Below are positions 54,001 to 63,685 of a DNA stretch of 64,000 nucleotides, in pieces. This DNA comes from an uncultured Cryomorphaceae bacterium (GTDB lineage Bacteria; Bacteroidota; Bacteroidia; Flavobacteriales; Schleiferiaceae), in NCBI GenBank assembly GCA_937120475.1, contig CAKZJV010000007.1, forward strand, positions 698,068-762,067, in the 5' to 3' direction. Both the position numbers and the translations under genes were made by a program. The first letter of the stretch is position 1. Every line of letters begins with the position of its first letter. Under the pieces are notes generated by a model. It did not search any database, was not told where the DNA came from, and saw nothing but the letters and a program-made list of their open reading frames with translations.

Positions 54001-55950
54001 TGTAATTACAAAAACCGTTCTCCGGTTCCTGGCTCGCCCCTCTTCCGTTTCATTACTGGCTATAGGCTTGGTTTCACCATAACCATGATGCGAAACCCGT
54101 GCAGCAGCAATGCCCTTACTGATCACGTAATCATACACGGTTTTGGCCCGGTTTCGGGATAGCTCCATGTTATCCTGATCATTACCAACATTGTCCGTGT
54201 GCCCCTGAATATCGGCCCTTAAACCAGGATTTTCCTGAAGAAACAGTATGAATTCATCTATTACGCTTTGCGAAACATTGGAAAGCTGGTAGGAATTGGT
54301 GGCAAAATTGATATCGTTCAGCTTATACTCGCGCCCCACTTCCAGTTTGGCAACTTCCAAAGGGGCTTTTATCACACCCTTTTTTAACTCTTCATTGGCA
54401 CTGATGTATTTGGAGTTAAAAGCGGCACCTTTTTTCTTCACGGTTACAATCAAATCTTCATCAGGCTTCATTTGCACCACCCGGGCGTATGCCCCGGTTT
54501 CCTTATCTACTTTAACCCGGGTAACTTCGCGGGTTTTCAGATTTTTAATTTCCAGTGAAGCTTCCCGTACCGGCTCGTTGTTTTCATCTTCCAGGGTTCC
54601 TTGTATCAGTGCTACCCGTTCGGGCTTAGCGATTTCGGGCAATTGAAATTCATAAATATCCCAGCCGTAACCATTCCGCAACTCGTTGGAGGCAAAATAG
54701 GCGGTACTGCCATCCAGGCTCACAAACAAACCCAGGTCATCCTTTTCTGAATTGATGGGGTAGCCGATGTTTTGAGGTTTTTGCCAACCGGAATCACTCT
54801 CCATTTTGGCTAAGAATATATCGAAACCTCCCACACCGGGGTGACCATCGCTGGTAAAGTACAGTGTGCGGCTATCGCTATGTATAAAGGGAGTTTTCTC
54901 ATTTTCGGGCGTGTTGATCACCTTGCCCAGGTTTTTGGGCTTACTCCACTCTCCGCTTTCCAGGCGAACGCATTTATAGATGTCGATTTTACCCTGACCA
55001 CCTTTACGGTTACTGGCAAAATACAAGGCATCGCCATTGGCCGAAACGGCTGCCTGACTTTCCCATGAATCCCTTCGGTTGATATGGTCACCCACGCTAC
55101 GTGGGGTTATCCATCCACCGTATTCATCTTTTTCCGAATAGTAAATATCACAGTTTTTATAACCATCAATATCTTCACACACCGTGAAGTACAGCTCCGT
55201 ATTATCAGCCGTGATGGAGGGCCCTCCTTCGTTATAACTGGTGTTAAAGGGTGACGGCATGGGCTCTCCCTGCGAAAAGACACCATCCTCTGAACGCTCG
55301 GATGATGAAAACTCCTCTACCAAACGAACCCGGGCAGCGGGGCCATCTCTACGGTTCACTTTTTTGCTTCTACGGGTAAAGAAAATAGTTTGCTGATCGG
55401 GTGAAATAGTGGCCAGGTATTCATCTTCTTGGGTGGAAAGCCCCCGAACGGGTTTAGGCTTAAATTCAATGGGGTTACCGAACAGTTTTTCTTTGGCGGT
55501 GGCTTCTTCAAGAACCGCCTGCACCTCTTTGTCGTAACCGCGGTCACGTTGAGGATTGTTCAGGAAATAGCTAAATAGCTCGCGGGCTTCGGCATAATTA
55601 CCGTTTTCCAGGCGTATGCTTCCTAAAAAGTAATAAACTTCTATCTTATAGTCAGGGCATACTTCTAAAAGCTTTCCCCAAATAGCCTCGGCTTCGCCCA
55701 GCTTCAGCATTTTAACCTTCAGGTCACCCAACAGGTAAAGGGCATCAGCATATTCGGGAGCTAGATCCACCGCTTTTTTCAGGTAGCGTTCGGCTTCGCG
55801 ATAGTTACCGGTTTTCCAGTTTTTTAAAGCCCTGGGCAATTGCTTTTGGGCTAACTCATCAATTTCCTGCTCACACTGCCCCAGTTCAGGCTGGGCCGAA
55901 ACCGATAAACCCGCTATTAAAAGAACAACTCCAAGAATCAATTTTTTCAT
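53992..55950 (-). CDS. OmpA-family protein with TPR and PD40 repeats
   Basis: 652 residues with a signal peptide (AGLSVSAQ). A TPR region (residues ~25-130) is followed by WD40-like PD40 beta-propeller repeats (ATISPDQQTIFFTRR, FIHSDSRTLYFTSDGHPGVGGFDIF), a short carboxypeptidase-regulatory-like domain, and a C-terminal OmpA domain (ADIQGHTDNVGNDQDNMELSRNRA) that binds peptidoglycan. This is a standard Bacteroidota envelope protein, possibly gliding/T9SS-related. Its ATG overlaps the stop of the AsmA gene (TAATG), so translation is coupled. Confidence 0.92.
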   Translation of the reverse strand: MKKLILGVVLLIAGLSVSAQPELGQCEQEIDELAQKQLPRALKNWKTGNYREAERYLKKAVDLAPEYADALYLLGDLKVKMLKLGEAEAIWGKLLEVCPDYKIEVYYFLGSIRLENGNYAEARELFSYFLNNPQRDRGYDKEVQAVLEEATAKEKLFGNPIEFKPKPVRGLSTQEDEYLATISPDQQTIFFTRRSKKVNRRDGPAARVRLVEEFSSSERSEDGVFSQGEPMPSPFNTSYNEGGPSITADNTELYFTVCEDIDGYKNCDIYYSEKDEYGGWITPRSVGDHINRRDSWESQAAVSANGDALYFASNRKGGQGKIDIYKCVRLESGEWSKPKNLGKVINTPENEKTPFIHSDSRTLYFTSDGHPGVGGFDIFLAKMESDSGWQKPQNIGYPINSEKDDLGLFVSLDGSTAYFASNELRNGYGWDIYEFQLPEIAKPERVALIQGTLEDENNEPVREASLEIKNLKTREVTRVKVDKETGAYARVVQMKPDEDLIVTVKKKGAAFNSKYISANEELKKGVIKAPLEVAKLEVGREYKLNDINFATNSYQLSNVSQSVIDEFILFLQENPGLRADIQGHTDNVGNDQDNMELSRNRAKTVYDYVISKGIAAARVSHHGYGETKPIASNETEEGRARNRRTVFVITSQ

Positions 55951-58760
55951 TAACCTCCTACCTTTCCTTTTTCGCGGGCCTCTTCCACAAGCTTAGCTTT
56001 TTGTTCCCGTGCCTTACTAACCAACTGATCAGCCTTTTTATTGGCTTCGTTTACAATTTGATCGGCTTTGGTACGGGCTTCATTCCGAACTTTATCGGCC
56101 GCCACTTTTGCTCCCTTTTCTTTGAGGAAGTTTCCTTCCGCTTCTTTTTCAATCTTATTGGCCTGGTCATTGGCAGAGGCAATCAGGTTATCCGCCTGTT
56201 GTTTGGCGGCACTCCTTATTTTGGCCGCCTGTTCTTCCGCGGCAGCTATCAATTTATCCCCCTGGGCTTCGGCTTGGTCAATCAGCTTCTGAGCTTCTTC
56301 ATTTACCTTGTTGATGGCATCCTCCTTTACTTCTTCCACCTTTTGCTCTACCTGTTTTTTGAGGTTATCCACCACATTTCCAACCAGATCGCCCAAAGTA
56401 GTGGTAACCTTGGGGTCCTGAACCGTACCTCCTATTTTAACACCCAGGTCCAGTTTTCCGGATTGTGTGGCACCCACCTTGTCGAGCAAATTGTTCGCCT
56501 TGATACCGGAAACGGGTATTTTCATATCCATAGTATAATCCAGGGTTTGATCGAGTCCGTTGCTACCCTGTACCGTAGCCGAGATATTGCCCGCACTCAA
56601 CTGGAAGGGTTCCACCTGAACCCGGCCGTCCTGCACCTTAAAACTGAGGTTAACTTTTCCAACATCCAGAGTGGCCAGGCTCTGGTTCTTTGTGATGTCG
56701 GCCAGTTTTTGCAAGGATTTGGTGGAGGTTTTCATACCTTCTGTAATAAGACTACCGGCCGCCACAACGGAGGCCAGATCAGGGCTCATATCGGGATTCA
56801 ACTTAGTTTGAAGCGAAAACCCGGAGCTGAAAGAACCGGTGGTATTGGCCATGATCGGGGCCAGTTTCTGGATGGTCACAAACTTTTCAAAACTCTCTTT
56901 AAATCCGAAATTATTTAGTTTCAAATTCATATCTACCTCCGGTGCATCGGGCTTACTGTCGTAACTTCCGTTGAGGGCCACGGAACCGTTGAGGAGGTTC
57001 ATAACCAGGTTATCCAGGCGAACGGTGCCTTCAGTAACCGCCACATTTCCTTTTACACCGGAAATGTCAAGATTATCATAAATGAGGCGATCCACGCTGG
57101 CGGTTAATTTGAAATCCACGTTTTCGGGTACACGTATCACTTCCAGTGATGAAGTATCGGCATTACTTTCCGTACTACCACTGCTACCACTTGCCGAAGA
57201 AAGTTCATTAAGGTCCAGCAATGAAGAGTTCACGGTAAAATCGGCTTTCAACAACTGGTCTTCTAATACATAGCCCAACAGGTTGTCAATCTTTCCATTG
57301 GCTGATATGTCTGACCTTCCAATTTGTGCACGGAATGAACTCAAATCCACTTTTTGCGGTGAGAACTGCATATCCATTTGCGCCACCTGTACGGGATAAG
57401 GCAGGCTATCGCTTCTCAAGTCCACATTCTCCGCCAGGAAAGTTCCTTCGGCCTTTACATTTTCATACCGCTCGTTATCGATGTCGGACATTTTTCCTGC
57501 CAGATCGAGATCGGCCTTAATACTGCCTTTATAATCGAAACCTTCCGCTGGAACCACCCTGCCCAGGTTAGCCAAATCAAGGTCGGTTTTAAGATAAACA
57601 GCAAACTGCGGATCAGACATGGGGGTTTTAAGATTCAACCGTGCATCAATAGGACTACCGGCCACCAGGGCTTTGGCTTCAGGAATATCGATTACGGTGC
57701 CATCAAGCTTGGTGGTGGTATTGTAAACATGTGCGTTTACGCGTATGCCCTCCATTGCTGCGGGCAGGTCGGGATACCGGAATGTGGCATTGTTCACATT
57801 GAGCTTAAGGTCAAAAGCAGGGTAAACTTCCTGCTCACCGTTATAAGTTCCATTCACCGATCCTTCCAGGGCAAAATTCCCGGTGGTTTTTACCTTTTCA
57901 AAATCCTGGGTATAAACTACCGGAATGAGCGATAAAATATTCTTAAAGTTGTTTTGTGGCGCATTGAATTGCAAATCCATGTCAATATCTTCACCAGGAA
58001 CGGCCACAAAACCAGTGAAATTCAGGATGAGATCATTGAGGCTTAATTGGTTTTCGCCAAAGGTGAGTTTGGTTTCTGACTGGTTGAATTCAAAATTCAT
58101 ATCAGCCCGTGTATTTACCTTATTCAGGTAGGCTACATCGCCTGATTTTACGGTTAAGGCAGCAATGGAGGTTTCCGTTTCCAGGTTAACGATCGCCTCG
58201 GTAAAGTCGCCTACCCCGTTGTGGTCCAGGTCCTCAATATTCACCTTGATCTTCCCCGGCCGGTCTTCATACACCAGGTTCAGGTTTTCCAGTTCATAAT
58301 TCTTAAGGGTCAACTTAAAATCGGATGGTTCACTGGCCAGCGTATCTCCCTCTTCGGTTTCTGAAGGTTTTACGATATCGTAATTGGCCTTACCGTTCTC
58401 ATCTACCAAAACATAAACGGTAGCATCTTTAATGCTGATACCTTCTACTTCAAACTGGTTGCCGGAAATTACACTCAATAAATCCAGGTCCAGGCGAAAA
58501 GCTTTCACATCGGCCAGCCGTATCCCGTCAAAATCGTCACGCCCATCAATGGTAAACTCTTCTATTTCAAGCGAGAAATCGGGGAAACTGCGGAAAAGGC
58601 TGATGTCAATATCTTTAAAATCAACCGTGGCCACGAGGTTTTTATTGATCTCCTCCTTGGCCCGGGCAATGATTTCGTCCTTAAAAACAATGGGCAACAC
58701 AAAAGCGGCAATCAATAATAGCAGTACCAGGAATCCAAGAATTTGCAGAAGGCGTTTCAT
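55950..58760 (-). CDS. AsmA-family protein with a long alanine/lysine-rich coiled-coil tail
   Basis: 936 residues. One N-terminal membrane helix (LGFLVLLLLIAAFVLPIVF) is followed by an AsmA-like beta-groove body (ATVDFKDIDISLFRSFPDFSL, FKDEIIARAKEEIN), the fold of bridge-like lipid-transfer proteins. From about residue 800 the protein becomes an amphipathic helix of ~11-residue units rich in A, K, E and Q (QAEAQGDKLIAAAEEQAAKI). AsmA proteins move phospholipids to the outer membrane. Its stop overlaps the OmpA ATG; the start is 3 nt after the gltP-like stop. Confidence 0.88.
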   Translation of the reverse strand: MKRLLQILGFLVLLLLIAAFVLPIVFKDEIIARAKEEINKNLVATVDFKDIDISLFRSFPDFSLEIEEFTIDGRDDFDGIRLADVKAFRLDLDLLSVISGNQFEVEGISIKDATVYVLVDENGKANYDIVKPSETEEGDTLASEPSDFKLTLKNYELENLNLVYEDRPGKIKVNIEDLDHNGVGDFTEAIVNLETETSIAALTVKSGDVAYLNKVNTRADMNFEFNQSETKLTFGENQLSLNDLILNFTGFVAVPGEDIDMDLQFNAPQNNFKNILSLIPVVYTQDFEKVKTTGNFALEGSVNGTYNGEQEVYPAFDLKLNVNNATFRYPDLPAAMEGIRVNAHVYNTTTKLDGTVIDIPEAKALVAGSPIDARLNLKTPMSDPQFAVYLKTDLDLANLGRVVPAEGFDYKGSIKADLDLAGKMSDIDNERYENVKAEGTFLAENVDLRSDSLPYPVQVAQMDMQFSPQKVDLSSFRAQIGRSDISANGKIDNLLGYVLEDQLLKADFTVNSSLLDLNELSSASGSSGSTESNADTSSLEVIRVPENVDFKLTASVDRLIYDNLDISGVKGNVAVTEGTVRLDNLVMNLLNGSVALNGSYDSKPDAPEVDMNLKLNNFGFKESFEKFVTIQKLAPIMANTTGSFSSGFSLQTKLNPDMSPDLASVVAAGSLITEGMKTSTKSLQKLADITKNQSLATLDVGKVNLSFKVQDGRVQVEPFQLSAGNISATVQGSNGLDQTLDYTMDMKIPVSGIKANNLLDKVGATQSGKLDLGVKIGGTVQDPKVTTTLGDLVGNVVDNLKKQVEQKVEEVKEDAINKVNEEAQKLIDQAEAQGDKLIAAAEEQAAKIRSAAKQQADNLIASANDQANKIEKEAEGNFLKEKGAKVAADKVRNEARTKADQIVNEANKKADQLVSKAREQKAKLVEEAREKGKVGG

Positions 58761-58763
58761 ATA

Positions 58764-60227
58764 CTAATCAGCGTTATAGTTAGGGTCAAAGGTGTCTTCC
58801 GTGTTTTTATCAGACTTATAATTCAACAAGCCTTCACCTTTGGCTATTATACTGGAAACAGTTGCATCACCGGTAACGTTCACTACCGTGCGGCACATAT
58901 CCAAAATCCGGTCCACTGGCAATACTATGGCAATCCAGGCAGGGTTGAGCCCTACGGACTGTAATACAATGATCAGCATAACCAAACCGGCACTGGGCAC
59001 CGCAGCGGAACCGATGGAGGCCAGGGTAGCGGTTAAAACAATGGTCAATTGTTGAACCAAGGTAAGGTCAATCATGTGCAGCTGGGCCAGAAACACCACG
59101 GCTACGGCCTGGTAAAGACTGGTGCCGTCCATATTTACGGTGGCTCCGATGGGCAGTACAAAACTGGTGATCTTTTTATCCACCCCAAGATTGTCTTCTA
59201 CGCACTCCATAGTAACCGGCAGTGTGGCCGCACTTGAACTGGTTGAAAAAGCCAGGGTTTGGGCCGGGCTCATGCCTTTAAAGAAACCGGTGTACGATAT
59301 AACCCGTACCGTAAACTTCATTATAAGGGGATAGACGGCAAAAATCATCAGGGCCAAACCCACAAATACGGTGAGGGAATACCAGCTCAAACCCTTAAAT
59401 ATTTCGAGGACCTTGCCTACATCGTCACCGGCCATTTTACTGACCACACCCGCCAGTAAGGCAAATACGAAGAAAGGGGCTGCTTGCATCACCACATCCA
59501 CCATTTTCAGGAATATTTCCATGGTACCATCCACAAATTGCTTGACCGGTTCTGATTTGGCATCCGGTATCAAGAGCAGGCAAATACCGAAAAAAAGGGC
59601 GAAGAAAATTACCTGTAGCATAGAGCCATTATCGGCCAGGGAACCAAATATGTTTTGGGGCACCAAATCAACCAGGGGTTGCAGGGGCCCACTGTTTTTG
59701 GTTTGATCGGCCGTTTCCATTTTGGCCCGTATTTCATCGTTTTCAGCCGCGTTTTGCAGTTCGGCCTTCGATAGCTCGGTAATTTTTTGAGCGCGCTCCA
59801 TAAAGGCCGGGTCCTGCAGGTAGTTAATGCCATCCTTTATTTCCAATCCCTGGTCGTTCGCCCATATTTCATAGCTAATACGGTTGTCGATGCGACTTTC
59901 TTCATCTACCAGCTTACCCGGTTTAACCAGGTTTACCAATCCTAAACCCAGGCTTACCGCCAAAATGGTAGTGAGAAAATAAAACAGCAGTGTTTTAGCA
60001 CCCATGCGCCCCAGGCTTGAAGGGTCGCCCAGGCCTGCAACCCCACTGATGATGGAAAATAGTACCAGGGGAACGGCAATCAGCTTGAGAAGATTGATGA
60101 AGATGGTTCCGAAGGGTGCAATCCAATCGATGGTAAACTGGCTCCATCCGAACTGGCTGGAAACTATAGCCCAAATAATACCCAGAACTAAACCTATGAT
60201 AATTTTCCAGTGGAGTGCTAACTTCAT
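58764..60227 (-). CDS. Dicarboxylate/amino acid:cation symporter (GltP/DAACS family)
   Basis: 487 residues with about eight membrane helices and two re-entrant hairpins. The diagnostic serine-rich FSTSSSAATLPVTMECVEDNLG and the GATVNMDGTSLY motif are both present. It imports acidic amino acids or dicarboxylates with Na+ or H+. An inserted polar stretch (about residues 100-170) between helices is longer than in E. coli GltP. It lies 13 nt after aroC and 3 nt before asmA, so likely one transcript. Confidence 0.92.
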   Translation of the reverse strand: MKLALHWKIIIGLVLGIIWAIVSSQFGWSQFTIDWIAPFGTIFINLLKLIAVPLVLFSIISGVAGLGDPSSLGRMGAKTLLFYFLTTILAVSLGLGLVNLVKPGKLVDEESRIDNRISYEIWANDQGLEIKDGINYLQDPAFMERAQKITELSKAELQNAAENDEIRAKMETADQTKNSGPLQPLVDLVPQNIFGSLADNGSMLQVIFFALFFGICLLLIPDAKSEPVKQFVDGTMEIFLKMVDVVMQAAPFFVFALLAGVVSKMAGDDVGKVLEIFKGLSWYSLTVFVGLALMIFAVYPLIMKFTVRVISYTGFFKGMSPAQTLAFSTSSSAATLPVTMECVEDNLGVDKKITSFVLPIGATVNMDGTSLYQAVAVVFLAQLHMIDLTLVQQLTIVLTATLASIGSAAVPSAGLVMLIIVLQSVGLNPAWIAIVLPVDRILDMCRTVVNVTGDATVSSIIAKGEGLLNYKSDKNTEDTFDPNYNAD

Positions 60228-60240
60228 TGAAACCTGCGTT

Positions 60241-61311
60241 TTAATCTTCTAATTTATTTATTTTACCGGCCAGGTAATGGTCGGCTAAAACCAGTGCCGC
60301 CATAGCTTCTACAATGGGTACCGCCCGGGGTACCACGCAAGGGTCATGACGTCCCTTACCTTTGGCCACGGCCTTTTCACCCTTTTCATTTACCGTGTCC
60401 TGGTCACGCATTAAGGTAGCCACTGGCTTAAAGGCTACCCTGAAATAGATGTCTTCACCGTTGCTGATACCACCCTGTACGCCCCCGGAATGATTCGTAA
60501 GGGTTCCTCCCCCGCTTTTAAAAGCATCGTTGTGCTCACTGCCCTTCATGGCCGCCCCGGCAAAGCCACTTCCAAACTCAAAGCCTTTTACCGCGTTAAT
60601 ACTAAGCATTGCTTTAGCTAAATCCGCATGGAGTTTATCAAAAACCGGCTCACCCAATCCGGCCGGTACGTTCCGGATGAGTCCGCTTACCACACCGCCC
60701 AGGGTATCGCCTTGTTTGCGCACCTCTTCAATAGCCTTTACAAAGCGTGCCGCGCTTTCTTCATCCGGGCAACGTACTATGGAACTATCCGTTTGGTATA
60801 AATCCAGCTCACTGTAGTGTTTGTCGAGTTTTTCACTGCCCACCTGCGATACAAAAGCCTGAAAAGAAACCTCTTTTAGCAACTGGCGGGCAATGGCACC
60901 GGCCACCACACGGCAAGCGGTTTCACGGGCTGATGAACGACCCCCTCCCCGGTAATCACGCAGTCCGTACTTCTGTTGGTAGGTATAATCCGCATGCGAG
61001 GGGCGGTAAATATCCTTGATATGGCTGTAATCCTTGCTTTTTGCATCCTGATTGGGAATGATAAAACCAATGGGAGTACCCAGGGTTTTCCCTTCAAAGA
61101 TGCCGGATAAAAACTCCACTTTATCCTGCTCCTTACGTTGGGTGGTAATCTTAGATTGCCCGGGTTTCCTACGATCCAGCTGGTATTGAATGGCTTCCAT
61201 ATCCAGACTCAGTCCAGCCGGGCAGCCATCAATAATACCGCCTATGGCGGAACCGTGCGATTCCCCGAAAGTAGTCAACCTGAAATTTTTACCAAAGGTA
61301 TTGCCGGGCAT
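60241..61311 (-). CDS. aroC: Chorismate synthase
   Basis: 356 residues. Signatures [19 protein letters not shown] (FMN-binding), [14 protein letters not shown] and [14 protein letters not shown] are all present, and [12 protein letters not shown] and [19 protein letters not shown] close the fold. It makes chorismate from 5-enolpyruvylshikimate-3-phosphate in the shikimate pathway. It heads a run with the gltP-like, asmA-like and ompA-like genes. A weak -7 box (TATCTTTT, 61323-61330, minus strand) is upstream. Full length. Confidence 0.96.
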   Translation of the reverse strand: MPGNTFGKNFRLTTFGESHGSAIGGIIDGCPAGLSLDMEAIQYQLDRRKPGQSKITTQRKEQDKVEFLSGIFEGKTLGTPIGFIIPNQDAKSKDYSHIKDIYRPSHADYTYQQKYGLRDYRGGGRSSARETACRVVAGAIARQLLKEVSFQAFVSQVGSEKLDKHYSELDLYQTDSSIVRCPDEESAARFVKAIEEVRKQGDTLGGVVSGLIRNVPAGLGEPVFDKLHADLAKAMLSINAVKGFEFGSGFAGAAMKGSEHNDAFKSGGGTLTNHSGGVQGGISNGEDIYFRVAFKPVATLMRDQDTVNEKGEKAVAKGKGRHDPCVVPRAVPIVEAMAALVLADHYLAGKINKLED

Positions 61312-61421
61312 ATCGACAAAGAAAAAGATAAATACTGTGTTTTAGCAGGCCCAACCTAAATATTTACAGGCATCTTCCAAATTTTGACAGGCTGGCTTTT
61401 CAGCCCAAAAGCGGCTTTTAA

Positions 61422-61429
61422 TACCTTCG
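61422..61429 (+). promoter_or_regulatory. Near -7 box of the hut operon (leaderless)
   Basis: TACCTTCG (7 of 8 matches) ends 4 nt before the hutI ATG at 61434, the same spacing as at trmD. Confidence 0.45.
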
Positions 61430-61433
61430 CCTT

Positions 61434-62672
61434 ATGACTACACTCTTTACTGGTATTTCCCGCATCCTTCATATCGAGTTAAACCAAAAACCGTGGAAAA
61501 GAGGGCTTGAATTGGGCCATTTCCCGGTTTCCAGTAATGCCTGGCTTTTGGTGAAGGATGATCGCATTGAAAGTTTCGGCCTTATGGATGAAGGCTTACC
61601 CACCGATTATGACCACAAGGTAGATGCGGATGGTGGTATGCTGCTGCCTACCTGGGTAGATAGCCATACTCACCTGGTGTATGCCGGCACCCGGGAAGAT
61701 GAGTTTGCCCAACGGTTGTATGGCCTTAGCTACGCTGAAATTGCCGCTAAAGGCGGAGGGATATTGAATTCCGCCAAAAGGCTAAGGAAAAGCTCAGAAG
61801 AGGAATTGTACGAACTGGCTGCTCAACGCCTGGAGGAAGTCATGAAAATGGGTACCGGGGCTATTGAGATAAAAAGCGGTTACGGTTTAAGTACCGAAAG
61901 TGAAATCAAGATGTTAAGGGTGGCACGAAGGCTGGGTGAAAATTATCCGCTTCCCGTTAAAACTACCTTTTTGGGGGCTCACGCTTTTCCGGAAAAATTC
62001 AAGGATGATCACCAGGGTTACATCCAACAGATAACCGATGAAATGTTACCTGAAATTGCCACTCAAAACCTGGCTGATTACGTGGATGTATTTTGTGAAG
62101 AGGGCTATTTTTCGGTGGATGAGATGTTGCAAATTCTTGAGGCAGCCAAAAAATATAATATTAAATCAAAACTTCACCTCAATCAGTTTAACTCCCTGAA
62201 TTCTATTGAAAAAGCAATATCACATGACGCATTGTCAGTAGATCATTTAGAGGTAATGACGGAGTACGACCTGGCTGTTTTAGGGGAGTCTGATACCATT
62301 GCCACCCTGCTTCCGGGCTGCAGTCTTTTCTTGGAAATTCCCTACGCCCCCGCCCGCGATCTTATAAGTAAAAATGCCATCGTTTCACTAGCCACAGATT
62401 ACAATCCCGGAAGTGCGCCCAGCGGCAATATGAACCTTATGGTTTCGCTCGCTTGCATTAAAATGAAAATGACCCCGGAAGAGGCTATCTCTGCAGCTAC
62501 CTTAAACGGAGCTGCCGCCATTGAACTGAGCCAGCAAATCGGTAGCATTGAAAAAGGCAAAAAGGCCAATTTTATAATAACCCGGCCTCTCTCCTCCCCT
62601 TCCTTTATTCCCTATAATTTCGGGCATAATCTCATCAGTAAGGTATTTATTAACGGAATTGAAGTAGCATGA
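61434..62672 (+). CDS. hutI: Imidazolonepropionase
   Basis: 412 residues, amidohydrolase fold. WVDSHTHLVYAGTREDEF holds the HxH metal motif, followed by GGGILNSAKRLRKSSEEEL and LATDYNPGSAPSGNMNLMVSLAC, the usual HutI elements. It converts imidazolone-propionate to N-formimino-L-glutamate in histidine degradation. The stop overlaps the ATG of hutG (ATGA, 62669-62672), so it heads an operon. Complete. Confidence 0.95.
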   Translation: MTTLFTGISRILHIELNQKPWKRGLELGHFPVSSNAWLLVKDDRIESFGLMDEGLPTDYDHKVDADGGMLLPTWVDSHTHLVYAGTREDEFAQRLYGLSYAEIAAKGGGILNSAKRLRKSSEEELYELAAQRLEEVMKMGTGAIEIKSGYGLSTESEIKMLRVARRLGENYPLPVKTTFLGAHAFPEKFKDDHQGYIQQITDEMLPEIATQNLADYVDVFCEEGYFSVDEMLQILEAAKKYNIKSKLHLNQFNSLNSIEKAISHDALSVDHLEVMTEYDLAVLGESDTIATLLPGCSLFLEIPYAPARDLISKNAIVSLATDYNPGSAPSGNMNLMVSLACIKMKMTPEEAISAATLNGAAAIELSQQIGSIEKGKKANFIITRPLSSPSFIPYNFGHNLISKVFINGIEVA

Positions 62673-63685
62673 TCCAGCTTTTCACGGAAAAAGAAAGAAA
62701 TCGTTTTACCGCAGTGCGGGCGGGAGAAACCAAAGCCGGGGAAATGATCCGGCTGCTCCCTTCACTGGATGAATTGGGCAAAACCGAAGCGCCTTTTGTT
62801 TTAATGGGCTTTAAAGAAGATATTGGCATACGCGCCAACTTAGGTAAAGCGGGGGCTTCCAACGCCTGGGATTATAGCATTGCGGCTTTGTTGAATGTAC
62901 AGCACAATCGTTTTTTTGATGCATCTAAACTGTGCGTGGCCGGGGTTTTGGAACCTACGGATTTAATAGAGGCTGCCGGTAAACTAAACCCTTCCAATCT
63001 CAATGATCTGCAAAAACTACGGGAACTTACCGCTGAAGTAGATCAAATAGTTTCTTCACTGGTAAAAAAAGTGGTTTCTCACGGCAAAATTCCCATCATG
63101 ATCGGTGGTGGCCATAACAATGCGTATGGGAATATCAGTGGTAGCGCCCAGGCCTTGCAACAAAAGATTGATGTGCTGAATATCGATCCGCATACCGACT
63201 ACCGCGCAGCGGAAGGGCGCCACAGTGGAAACGGCTTTCGTTATGCCCGGCAAAAAGACTACCTGGGCAAATACTTTGTATTTGGCCTGCACGAAGGTTA
63301 TAACGGTGAAACCATTTTAAAGGAGTTTGATAACGATGCGCAATTATCCTATTCTACCTTCGAGGAACTGCTCACCGCTACCTTCGAAGAAAAAGACCGC
63401 TACTTCAAAAACAGCTTACAGTGGTTAGGTAACGGGGCCATCGGTTTGGAACTGGATATGGACTCCATCACGCGCTTTCCCGTAAGTGCCTTAAACCCTT
63501 CGGGGTTTACACTTAACCAAATCCGTCACTACGTCCGCACTGCCTCTTCCCTTGTGCGCCCGGTTTACTTTCATATTTGCGAAGGTTCTCCGGGGCAGGC
63601 CCACGGTGAGAATGAACGTTTACTGTTAGGCAAGAGCATCGCTTATCTCATTACTGATTTCATTAAAAGCTACGGTAATTTGTGA
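62669..63685 (+). CDS. hutG: Formimidoylglutamase-like (arginase/agmatinase fold)
   Basis: 338 residues, ureohydrolase fold with a binuclear Mn site: GGGHNNAYG, NIDPHTDYR (DxHxD) and LELDMDSI (DxD). Placed in the hut operon, it most likely hydrolyses N-formiminoglutamate to glutamate and formamide. The first metal motif reads GGGHNN, as in a subset of formimidoylglutamases. It overlaps hutI and the next gene by 4 nt each, so all three are coupled. Confidence 0.85.
   Translation: MIQLFTEKERNRFTAVRAGETKAGEMIRLLPSLDELGKTEAPFVLMGFKEDIGIRANLGKAGASNAWDYSIAALLNVQHNRFFDASKLCVAGVLEPTDLIEAAGKLNPSNLNDLQKLRELTAEVDQIVSSLVKKVVSHGKIPIMIGGGHNNAYGNISGSAQALQQKIDVLNIDPHTDYRAAEGRHSGNGFRYARQKDYLGKYFVFGLHEGYNGETILKEFDNDAQLSYSTFEELLTATFEEKDRYFKNSLQWLGNGAIGLELDMDSITRFPVSALNPSGFTLNQIRHYVRTASSLVRPVYFHICEGSPGQAHGENERLLLGKSIAYLITDFIKSYGNL

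Noticed and set aside
56001-56918. 305-codon plus-strand frame opposite the asmA-like gene
   Set aside because: It is antisense to a repetitive coding region; phenylalanine/leucine-rich and without start signals.
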